From contig CABQAZ010000023.1 of the NCBI GenBank assembly GCA_902462295.1, positions 1 to 21,837 on the forward strand: a stretch of DNA of 21,837 bases, given 5' to 3'. Positions 1 to 6,035 of this stretch are shown here, one piece after another. Position 1 is the stretch's first letter. Every line of letters starts with the position of its first letter. Both the position numbers and the translations under genes were made by a program. The notes beneath the pieces are model-generated. The model made no database searches. It saw nothing but the letters and a program-made list of their open reading frames with translations, and was not told where the DNA came from. The DNA is from an uncultured Clostridium sp. Its GTDB lineage: Bacteria > Bacillota > Clostridia > TANB77 > CAG-508.

Positions 1-183
1 AAAGCTGCAAAGAAAAGATATTCTTTAACAGCAACAGGAAAAGTAAAAAGAACAACAGCTAATAGAAGACATTTATTAGCAAACAAAACAAAAAGACAAA
101 AATTATCAAGCAGACGCCCAGGAGCCTATGCAGATAAAACATGTGAAAATACAATAAAAAAATTATTACCATATGGTAACTAG
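1..183 (+). CDS. rpmI: 50S ribosomal protein L35, 3' part (partial at left edge)
   Basis: This is the C-terminal 60 residues of bacterial ribosomal protein L35, a small basic protein of the large subunit; only the first few residues lie outside the window. The translated frame starting at base 1 shows the family pattern: a Lys/Arg-rich stretch, a TATGKVKR segment matching the usual GSGKLKR, then HLLANKTKRQK (family HLxxxKxxKQKR), and a closing KKLLPYGN close to the usual MLPY ending. The TAG stop is at 181-183. It sits 25 bases before rplT, as in the standard infC-rpmI-rplT operon, so infC is expected just outside the window to the left. Identification rests on sequence pattern and synteny and is secure. 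Confidence 0.95.
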   Translation, partial: KAAKKRYSLTATGKVKRTTANRRHLLANKTKRQKLSSRRPGAYADKTCENTIKKLLPYGN

Positions 184-208
184 AAAGTAATTTAAGGAGG
201 GAAAATAA

Positions 209-559
209 ATGGCAAGAGTAAAATCAGCAAGAACAACAAGAGCAAGACATAAAAAAGTATTAAAACAAGCAAAAGGATATTATGGTGCAAAACACTATAG
301 ATTTAGAAATGCTAATCAAGCAGTATTAAAATCATTAGCATATGCTTATGTTGGAAGAAAAGATAAAAAAAGTAATTTCAGAAAATTGTGGATAGCAAGA
401 ATAAATGCTGCTGCAAGAATGAATGGAACAACATATAGTAAATTAATCGCAGGATTAAAGAAAGCTAATGTTACAATAAACAGAAAAATGTTAGCAGAAG
501 TTGCTGTAAATGACCCAAAAGCATTTACAGAAATAGCTGAAATAGCAAAAAATGCATAA
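209..559 (+). CDS. rplT: 50S ribosomal protein L20
   Basis: A 116-residue protein of normal length for bacterial L20, an early 23S rRNA assembly protein. The N-terminus MARVKSARTTRARHKKVLKQ and the following AKGYYGAKHYRFRNANQAV stretch match the family's rRNA-binding basic tail, and YVGRKDKKSNFRKLWIARIN is the conserved core. A strong AAGGAGG Shine-Dalgarno at about 194-200 fixes the ATG at 209. It follows rpmI by 25 bases and is probably the last gene of the infC-rpmI-rplT transcript, since a long hairpin begins 11 bases after its stop. L20 usually represses its own operon by binding the leader mRNA; that leader is outside this window, so regulation cannot be judged here. Confidence 0.97.
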   Translation: MARVKSARTTRARHKKVLKQAKGYYGAKHYRFRNANQAVLKSLAYAYVGRKDKKSNFRKLWIARINAAARMNGTTYSKLIAGLKKANVTINRKMLAEVAVNDPKAFTEIAEIAKNA

Positions 560-569
560 TTATATAGAG

Positions 570-620
570 AGGAGGTCTCATTTGAATTTTTTATTTCAAT
601 ATGAGGTCTCCTTGTGCGTT
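570..620 (+). terminator. Hairpin terminator after rplT
   Basis: Bases 570-581 pair with 601-612 in a 12-bp stem that includes two G-U pairs. After a one-base bulge (T600), TTGAA at 582-586 pairs with TTCAA at 595-599, leaving an eight-base loop. The stem is followed by TTGTGCGTTTT, a broken and rather short T-run. It sits right after the ribosomal operon, so an intrinsic terminator or 3'-end-stabilising hairpin is the natural reading. The imperfect T-run suggests partial read-through into the next gene, for which no separate promoter is visible. Confidence 0.65.
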
Positions 621-632
621 TTAAAACATAAT

Positions 633-649
633 AGGAGGAAAGAAAATTG
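633..649 (+). promoter_or_regulatory. Ribosome binding site fixing a TTG start
   Basis: AGGAGG at 633-638 lies eight bases before TTG at 647-649. No in-frame ATG lies near the conserved DIDG motif, which begins six residues after this TTG. The strong site at ideal spacing therefore decides for the TTG start. Confidence 0.8.
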
Positions 650-1240
650 AACATAGGAATAGATATTGATGGAGTATTAATAGACATGGAAAGAGAAGTT
701 ACAGATTATGCTACAAAAATGTGTGTAGAAGAAAACTTACCAATTAAAGTTGATGTTAGTAAATATTATGAAACAGATACTTTTGATTGGACACAAGAAC
801 AGTCAGACAGATTTTGGAATAAATATTTAGTTCAATATGTAGTAGAGAGTAAAGCAAGAAAATATTCCAAAGAAATAATAGAAAAATTAAGAAAAGAAGA
901 AAATAAAATATATATAATAACAGCTAGAGATGAGAGTGGAATGCCACCAGAATATTATGGTAAAATGCAAATATTAACAAAAGAATGGTTAAAAAATCAG
1001 AATATAGAATTTGATAAATTGATATTTGCAAAAGATTCTGAAAAATTGAATTATTGTATTGAAAATAATATTGATATAATGATTGAAGATAGTCCAAGCA
1101 ATATAAAAGATATTTCAACTAAAATTAAAGTTATAAAATTTGATTGCCAATATAATAAAGAAATAAATGGAAAAAACATTATAACTGCATATAGTTGGTA
1201 TCATATTTATGACATAATTAATAAATTAAAAAACATTTAA
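647..1240 (+). CDS. HAD-superfamily hydrolase, 5'(3')-deoxyribonucleotidase-like (NT5C type)
   Basis: A 197-residue cytosolic HAD-fold phosphatase. Motif I is GIDIDGVLIDM with the nucleophile and acid/base aspartates D6 and D8. Motif II is the IITARDE stretch (T92). A lysine around 129-133 (AKDSEK) fits motif III, and MIEDSP (E147, D148) fits motif IV. Length and motif spacing resemble the NT5C-type deoxyribonucleotidases, which dephosphorylate (deoxy)nucleoside monophosphates, but substrate cannot be read from sequence and other small-molecule phosphatases share this layout. It starts with TTG, decided by an AGGAGG site. It lies between the rplT hairpin and guaB, with 55 bases to guaB and no clear promoter of its own, so it may depend on read-through. 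A role in nucleotide turnover beside guaB is suggestive only. Confidence 0.75.
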   Translation: MNIGIDIDGVLIDMEREVTDYATKMCVEENLPIKVDVSKYYETDTFDWTQEQSDRFWNKYLVQYVVESKARKYSKEIIEKLRKEENKIYIITARDESGMPPEYYGKMQILTKEWLKNQNIEFDKLIFAKDSEKLNYCIENNIDIMIEDSPSNIKDISTKIKVIKFDCQYNKEINGKNIITAYSWYHIYDIINKLKNI

Positions 1241-1295
1241 AAGGTTTATGGATATCCAATATAAAATCCAAATAAAAAAGAGGAGTAAATAATAA

Positions 1296-2801
1296 ATGGC
1301 AAAGATATTTGAAGATGTGTCAAGAACATTTAATGAGTTCTTATTAATACCAAACTTAACAGATGAAAGGTGTATACCATCAAATGTATCATTAAAAACA
1401 CCAATAGTTAAGTTTAAAAAAGGAGAAAAACCAAAATATTATGCAAATGTTCCAATGGTTTCTGCTATAATGCAATCAGTATCAGGAGAAGAAATGGGAA
1501 TTGCATTAGCAAGAGAGGGAGGAATTGCATTTATATATGGTTCACAATCAATAGAGTCTCAAGCAGAAATGGTATATCATGTAAAAAAACATAAAGCAGG
1601 ATTTGTAATAAGTGATTCGAATGTAAAAAGTGGAACTACACTTAAAGAGGTTATAGAATTAATAGAAAAAACTGGTCATTCAACAGTAATGATTACAGAA
1701 GATGGAACTGCAAATGGTAAATTTTTAGGATTAGTTACAGATAAAGATTATAGAGTTTCTAAGGATGATATGAATGCTCCTATAGATAATTTTATGACAC
1801 CAAAAGAAAGAGTTGTTTGGGCAGAAGAGGGATTAAGTTTGTCAGAAGCCAATGATGTTATTTGGGAAAAGAAAAAAGAATGTTTACCAATTTTGACTAA
1901 AGATGGAAATTTAAAATTTTTAGTATTCAGAAAAGATTATGAAGAAAGAAAGCATAATCCTGATTCATTATTAGATGAAAATAAAAGATATATAGTTGGA
2001 GCTGGAATAAATACAAGAGATTATGAACAAAGAATACCAGCATTAGTAGAGGCAGGTGTAGATATACTTTGCATAGATTCGTCAGATGGATATTCAGTTT
2101 GGCAGAAAAATACAATTCAATATGTTAGAGAAAAATATGGTGATGATGTAAAAATAGGCGCGGGAAATGTAGTAGATAAAGAGGGATTCAGATATTTGGC
2201 AGAAGCAGGAGCTGACTTCATAAAAGTAGGTGTAGGAGGAGGCTCTATTTGTATTACAAGAGAAACTAAAGGAATTGGTAGAGGACAAGCTAGTAGTTTA
2301 ATTGATGTAGTACAAGCTCGTGATGAATATTTTGAGAAAACAGGTATATATATTCCTGTATGTTCAGATGGTGGAATCGTTCATGACCATCATATAACAA
2401 TCGCATTAGCACTTGGAGCTGATTTTGTAATGATGGGACGTTATTTTGCAAGATTTGATGAGAGCCCAACAAGAGTAGTAAAAATAAACAATAATTACGT
2501 AAAAGAATATTGGGGAGAGGGTTCTAATAGAGCTAGAAATTGGCAAAGATATGATATGGGAGGAGCAAAAAAACTTTCTTTTGAAGAGGGGGTTGATTCT
2601 TATATTCCATATGCAGGTTCATTAAAAGAAAATTTAGCTATAACAGTTGCAAAAATAAAGTCTACAATGTGTAATTGTGGTGCAATAACTATTTCAGAAT
2701 TACATGATAAAGCTAGATTAACTCTAGTTTCTAATGTTAGTATTCAAGAGGGTAGTGCACATGATGTTATATTAAAAGAAATTGATAAACAATATAAATA
2801 A
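1296..2801 (+). CDS. guaB: Inosine-5'-monophosphate dehydrogenase, protozoan-like subtype
   Basis: IMPDH oxidises IMP to XMP with NAD+, the committed step to GMP. The 501-residue protein has the (beta/alpha)8 catalytic barrel interrupted by a CBS pair (about residues 100-220). The catalytic cysteine is C319 in GGGSICITRE, NAD/IMP-binding aspartate D261 is in CIDSSDG, and the mobile-flap Arg-Tyr dyad R418-Y419 is in NWQRYD; K310 and E431 are also present. From memory of the Tritrichomonas foetus enzyme (503 residues), all these fall at the same residue numbers, and long stretches such as VSAIMQSVSGE and YGSQSIESQA (protozoan F for Y) match almost exactly. This marks a subtype distinct from the usual ~485-residue B. 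subtilis/E. coli GuaB. AGAGGAG around 1279-1284 precedes the ATG. A bidirectional terminator follows directly. Confidence 0.96.
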   Translation: MAKIFEDVSRTFNEFLLIPNLTDERCIPSNVSLKTPIVKFKKGEKPKYYANVPMVSAIMQSVSGEEMGIALAREGGIAFIYGSQSIESQAEMVYHVKKHKAGFVISDSNVKSGTTLKEVIELIEKTGHSTVMITEDGTANGKFLGLVTDKDYRVSKDDMNAPIDNFMTPKERVVWAEEGLSLSEANDVIWEKKKECLPILTKDGNLKFLVFRKDYEERKHNPDSLLDENKRYIVGAGINTRDYEQRIPALVEAGVDILCIDSSDGYSVWQKNTIQYVREKYGDDVKIGAGNVVDKEGFRYLAEAGADFIKVGVGGGSICITRETKGIGRGQASSLIDVVQARDEYFEKTGIYIPVCSDGGIVHDHHITIALALGADFVMMGRYFARFDESPTRVVKINNNYVKEYWGEGSNRARNWQRYDMGGAKKLSFEEGVDSYIPYAGSLKENLAITVAKIKSTMCNCGAITISELHDKARLTLVSNVSIQEGSAHDVILKEIDKQYK

Positions 2802-2818
2802 AAAATGTATAGAAAATA

Positions 2819-2860
2819 AGGACAATTTTAGTTTTATTTACTAGAATTGTCCTAACTTTT
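2819..2860. terminator. Bidirectional terminator between convergent guaB and spoVAE
   Basis: GGACAATTTTAG (2820-2831) pairs with CTAGAATTGTCC (2841-2852) over 12 bp with one G-U pair and a nine-base loop; A2819-T2853 extends it. On the plus strand it is followed by TTTT at 2857-2860 and a further T-rich stretch. On the minus strand it is followed by the complement of the A-rich bases 2800-2818. The spoVAE stop codon at 2859-2861 overlaps the plus-strand T-run, so one hairpin probably ends both transcripts. Confidence 0.85.
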
Positions 2861-3245
2861 ATTCTTTTTTCATTTTAGGTTTAGAAATTAGTGAAGCAAT
2901 ATATCCGAAAAATACAGCAGCAGCAATACCACCAGCAGAAGCAGAAACTCCACCAGTAAAGGCTCCTATAATGCCAGATTCTTTAACACCTTTAATAGCA
3001 CCCTTTGCTAAATTATATCCAAAACCAGTTAAAGGAACAGTGGCTCCAGCACCAGCAAAATCAACAAGATATTGATAAAGACCAAGTCCTCCTAAGATAG
3101 TACCAGTTGTAACAAAAATAACTAAAATTCTAGCTGGAGTAAGTTTTGTTTTATCAATTAAAATTTGACCGATAACACAAATAACTCCACCTGTAACAAA
3201 GCATTTAAGTAAACCTAACCAAGAAATACTTTGTATCCAATCCAT
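2859..3245 (-). CDS. spoVAE: Stage V sporulation protein AE (SpoVAEb type)
   Basis: A 128-residue integral membrane protein of the SpoVA complex, which moves Ca2+-dipicolinate across the inner spore membrane during spore formation and germination. About four hydrophobic helices are visible. The family glycine-rich segment GAGATVPLTGFGYNLAKGAI lies in the middle, and the same GAG-x-PITGF signature recurs in the neighbouring SpoVAC, showing that the two are related. A short Lys-rich tail (KPKMKKE) ends the protein. Length is near the roughly 115-120 residues usual for SpoVAEb. A GGAGGTG site precedes the ATG, 23 bases downstream of spoVAD. It is the last gene of the minus-strand operon and shares a terminator with guaB. 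Confidence 0.93.
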   Translation of the reverse strand: MDWIQSISWLGLLKCFVTGGVICVIGQILIDKTKLTPARILVIFVTTGTILGGLGLYQYLVDFAGAGATVPLTGFGYNLAKGAIKGVKESGIIGAFTGGVSASAGGIAAAVFFGYIASLISKPKMKKE

Positions 3246-3268
3246 ATAAACACCTCCAATATTTAAAA

Positions 3269-4270
3269 TTACATCTCTATACTAATTGCATGTGCAATAC
3301 CAGGAATAGATTCTCCTTGTTGAGATGAAGTTGAATTGGTTAGAGCACCAGTTGCAATTAGAAGTAATCTTTTTATTTTTTTATCTTTTAATTGTTTAAA
3401 GAAATATCCTGAAAACACACTTGCACAGCAACCACAACCACTTCCACCTGAGTGAGTATCTTGATTTTCTTTATCAAATATCATAACACCACAATCATTA
3501 TAATTAGATTTTATGTTATATCCTTTATCTAAAGCAAGTTCTGTTAAAATTTCTTTTCCAACATGACCTAAATCTCCTGTTATAATTGCATCATAATATG
3601 ATGGAGCACGACCAGTATCTTTAAAATGACAAACTAAAGTATCTAAAGCTGCAGGAGCCATAGCTGCCCCCATATTATTAGCATCTTTAATTCCCATATC
3701 AACTATTTTTCCAGAAGTAATATGTGTAATAAAAGGACCATTACCAGTTCTAGACAAAACAGCACTACCTGCACCTGTTACGGTCCATTGTGATGTTTGA
3801 GGACGTTGGTTACCTAATTCTAGTGGAAATCTAAATTGTTTTTCTGCACTACAAAAATGACTAGAAGCAGCACATATAACATGTTGAGCACAGGCTTCAA
3901 TTATTATTGCTCCAAGGCTTAATCCCTCAACGAATGTAGAACAAGCTCCGAATATTCCTAAGAATGGAATGTTAAGTTCTCTTAAACCAAAACTAGAAGA
4001 AATACACTGATTTAGTAAATCACCTGCAAAACAATATTCTATATCGCTTGAAGAAACTCCTGACTTAGAGATAGCCATATTAACAGTTTCTTTTATAATT
4101 TTACTTTCAGATTTTTCCCAAGTTTTCTCTCCCCAAAATTCATCATCTAAACATTGATCAAAATATTTTGCAAGAGGACCATTAGCTTCTTTAGGTCCTA
4201 CAATAGAAGCAACATCTGTAATAATGGGAGGATTATCAAATTTTATTGTTTGTTTTCCTAATTTTTGCAT
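3269..4270 (-). CDS. spoVAD: Stage V sporulation protein AD (dipicolinate-binding, thiolase-like)
   Basis: A soluble 333-residue protein of the thiolase-like fold that in characterised spore formers binds dipicolinic acid for the SpoVA channel. Visible family features are FAGDLLNQC (about 81-89), GIFGACSTFVEG with the thiolase-position cysteine C110, the GAGSAVL segment in the middle, the GDLGHVG segment, and the Cys/Gly-rich GGSGCGCCAS near the C-terminus. Length is normal for SpoVAD. It is preceded by an AAAGGAG site and lies 27 bases after spoVAC and 23 before spoVAE, all on one strand, as in most Clostridia. Expression is expected in the forespore. Nothing looks broken. Confidence 0.96.
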   Translation of the reverse strand: MQKLGKQTIKFDNPPIITDVASIVGPKEANGPLAKYFDQCLDDEFWGEKTWEKSESKIIKETVNMAISKSGVSSSDIEYCFAGDLLNQCISSSFGLRELNIPFLGIFGACSTFVEGLSLGAIIIEACAQHVICAASSHFCSAEKQFRFPLELGNQRPQTSQWTVTGAGSAVLSRTGNGPFITHITSGKIVDMGIKDANNMGAAMAPAALDTLVCHFKDTGRAPSYYDAIITGDLGHVGKEILTELALDKGYNIKSNYNDCGVMIFDKENQDTHSGGSGCGCCASVFSGYFFKQLKDKKIKRLLLIATGALTNSTSSQQGESIPGIAHAISIEM

Positions 4271-4297
4271 AAACTAAACTCCTTTCAATTTTTAAAG

Positions 4298-4762
4298 TTA
4301 AACTAAAGTTATAGCTTGTGTGTTAAAAATTAAATATACAAGTCCTACAATTATAGAAGCTGAAATACCAAAAACAAGAACAGGACCTGCTACTGTAAAC
4401 ATTTTACCACCAACACCCATAATATAACCTTCTGACTTATATTCCATAGCAGGAGAAACAATAGAATTAGCAAAACCTGTAATAGGAACTAAAGAACCAG
4501 CACCGGCAAATTTTCCAATTTTATTAAAAATATTAAGACCTGTTAAAAATGCACTAATTGCAATCAAAATGATAGAAACAATGGTACCAGAAGTTTCTTG
4601 TGAAAGGCCTCTATATTTACAGATATTCATAATTATTTGACCAATTGAACAAATCAATCCACCAACCCAAAAGGCATTAAAGCAATTTTTTAAGATTGGA
4701 GAATTAGGTGATTTTTTATCTACATAATTTTGGTAATCTTTTTTTGAATCTAATGGTTTCAT
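4298..4762 (-). CDS. spoVAC: Stage V sporulation protein AC (mechanosensitive spore-membrane channel subunit)
   Basis: A 154-residue membrane protein. The short charged N-terminus (KKDYQNYVDKKSP) leads into about four membrane helices, with the family motif GAGSLVPITGFANSI near residues 87-101. In B. subtilis SpoVAC behaves as a mechanosensitive channel for dipicolinate release; that function is transferred by homology. The AAGGAGG site directly upstream fixes the ATG at 4762. It is the first gene of the operon spoVAC-spoVAD-spoVAE. The accessory genes spoVAA, spoVAB, spoVAEa and spoVAF found in Bacillus are absent here, leaving the reduced set common in Clostridia. A forespore-type promoter candidate lies 26-55 bases upstream. 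Confidence 0.94.
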   Translation of the reverse strand: MKPLDSKKDYQNYVDKKSPNSPILKNCFNAFWVGGLICSIGQIIMNICKYRGLSQETSGTIVSIILIAISAFLTGLNIFNKIGKFAGAGSLVPITGFANSIVSPAMEYKSEGYIMGVGGKMFTVAGPVLVFGISASIIVGLVYLIFNTQAITLV

Positions 4763-4787
4763 AATGACCTCCTTAATTTATTATCAA

Positions 4788-4817
4788 CAGTATTTCCTAA
4801 AAAAAGAATATTATGCA
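4788..4817 (-). promoter_or_regulatory. Candidate sigma-G (or sigma-F) promoter of the spoVA operon
   Basis: Reading the minus strand, TGCATA at 4817-4812 matches the sigma-F/G -35 pattern. After 17 bases comes AATACTG (4794-4788), matching five of seven positions of the sigma-G -10 pattern CATAMTA. An overlapping GGAAATACT also resembles a sigma-F -10, though at short spacing (14). SpoVA operons are sigma-G controlled in studied spore formers, which supports the call. The exact sigma factor cannot be told from the bases alone. Confidence 0.55.
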
Positions 4818-4845
4818 AAATCTTTAAAAATATAAAAAATTTCAC

Positions 4846-4857
4846 TTTTCGACAAAA
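4846..4857 (-). promoter_or_regulatory. Spo0A box (perfect TGTCGAA core)
   Basis: The minus strand reads TTTTGTCGAAAA, with the seven-base core TGTCGAA (4854-4848) identical to the Spo0A-binding consensus. It ends three bases before the TTGAAG -35 element of the plus-strand lipid operon, about 42-48 bases before the expected transcription start. That is where Spo0A sits at promoters it activates. It lies about 30 bases upstream of the spoVA -35 element. Binding is inferred, not shown. Confidence 0.6.
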
Positions 4858-4860
4858 CTA

Positions 4861-4889
4861 TTGAAGATAATATAAAAATATGTTATAAA
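4861..4889 (+). promoter_or_regulatory. Sigma-A-type promoter of the lipid operon
   Basis: TTGAAG (4861-4866), a 17-base spacer, then TATAAA (4884-4889), with TG at 4881-4882 forming an extended -10. The expected start near 4896 leaves a leader of about 27 bases containing the AGAGG ribosome binding site (4913-4917). This is the only good plus-strand promoter between guaB and the pilin-like gene, so it probably drives the whole operon from 4923. A second, weaker pair (TCGACA 4849-4854, TATAAA 4871-4876, spacing 16) overlaps the Spo0A box. Confidence 0.7.
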
Positions 4890-4922
4890 TATATTAAGAA
4901 AATAAGAGAAAAAGAGGATATT

Positions 4923-6035
4923 ATGAGTACAAAAGAATTAATAAAAAGTGAAGTAGAAGATTATGCAAAATTTGACATTATAAGATATGCACAAGTATGG
5001 GAAGATGCAGAAATTTTAATAGAAGCATTAGATATCAATGAAAATGACAATATTTTATCAATAGCATCTGCAGGGGAAAATGCTTTAAGTTTATTGATTA
5101 AAAATCCAAACAAAGTATATGCAATAGATTTAAATGCAAATCAAATAGCCTGCACTGAATTCAAAATAATATGTTATAAGTATTTAGAATACCAGGAATG
5201 TATGGAAGCAATAGGAGTTTTTAACTCAGAGAATAGATTAGAAATTTATAGAAAAATAGAAGATAAATTATCAGATAAGACAAGAAGGTACTTAAATGAT
5301 AATATAGAAATTATTGAAAAAGGTATTATAAATACAGGAAAATTTGAACACTATTTTAATATTTTTGGTCAAAAAGTATTACCATTTATACATAATAAAA
5401 AAGTAAGAGAGGAATTGTTAAAGACAAAGACTAAAGAAGAAAGATATGAATTTTATAATAAAAAATGGAATAACATTAGGTGGAAAATGTTATTTAGATT
5501 TTTTTTCTCAAGAACAGTTATGGGAAAATTAGGGAGAGACAAGGCATTTTTTAGATATGTTAATGTAAATGTTGCTGAACATATTTTAGAAAGAACTAGG
5601 TATGCAATAACAGAATTAGATACATCTGAAAACTCGTATTTATATTACATAATTAATGGAAAATATGACAATGTATTACCAGTTGCATATAGAAAAGAAA
5701 ACTTTGAAAAAATAAAACAAAATATAGACAAAATAATTTTATTATCAGAAACAGTAGAATCTTTTATAGAAAGAGAAGATGTAGAGTATATAACTAAATA
5801 TAATTTAAGTGATATTTTTGAATATATGAGTGATGAGCAGATGGGTAATATATTTGAAAAAATATTTACTAAATCAAGTTCGGGTTCAATAATAGCATAT
5901 TGGAATATGTTAGCAGATAAAAGGGCATCAAAATATTTCGATAATTTAGAATATAAAGAGAAAAAATCACAAGAATTATTGAATAAAGATAAAGCATTTT
6001 TTTATAGTAAATTTATAATAGAGGAGATAAAATAA
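4923..6035 (+). CDS. DUF3419/BtaA-family SAM-dependent 3-amino-3-carboxypropyl transferase
   Basis: A 370-residue protein of the DUF3419 family, whose characterised member BtaA moves the aminocarboxypropyl group of S-adenosylmethionine onto diacylglycerol, giving diacylglyceryl-homoserine, the precursor of betaine lipids. Family hallmarks are YAQVWED (22-28), the SAM-binding loop LSIASAGENALSLL (45-58) and the acidic strand-end YAIDLNANQ (66-74), followed by a long helical region. FSRTVMG and the C-terminal IIAYWNML segment also fit the family. There is no signal peptide; the protein is probably peripheral at the inner membrane. It is the first gene of the operon; its TAA overlaps the next ATG by one base. 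No BtaB-type N-methyltransferase follows, so the product is probably not a classical betaine lipid. The acceptor may differ from diacylglycerol. Confidence 0.85.
   Translation: MSTKELIKSEVEDYAKFDIIRYAQVWEDAEILIEALDINENDNILSIASAGENALSLLIKNPNKVYAIDLNANQIACTEFKIICYKYLEYQECMEAIGVFNSENRLEIYRKIEDKLSDKTRRYLNDNIEIIEKGIINTGKFEHYFNIFGQKVLPFIHNKKVREELLKTKTKEERYEFYNKKWNNIRWKMLFRFFFSRTVMGKLGRDKAFFRYVNVNVAEHILERTRYAITELDTSENSYLYYIINGKYDNVLPVAYRKENFEKIKQNIDKIILLSETVESFIEREDVEYITKYNLSDIFEYMSDEQMGNIFEKIFTKSSSGSIIAYWNMLADKRASKYFDNLEYKEKKSQELLNKDKAFFYSKFIIEEIK

Noticed and set aside
572..610. Two direct copies of GAGGTCTC (572-579 and 603-610)
   Set aside because: The copies are the two arms of the terminator stem, which pair through two G-U pairs because GAGGTCTC is nearly self-complementary. 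They are not a separate repeat.
346..687. A 113-codon minus-strand open frame covering the rplT end and its terminator
   Set aside because: It overlaps a certain ribosomal protein gene and the hairpin and has no ribosome binding site or family match.
1250..1257. Palindrome GGATATCC upstream of guaB
   Set aside because: A single eight-base palindrome with no second copy or promoter element around it; too little to call an operator.
1236..1265. Possible guaB promoter TTTAAA-N18-TATAAA
   Set aside because: The -35 match is poor and such A/T hexamers are frequent in this sequence, so it is not separable from background.
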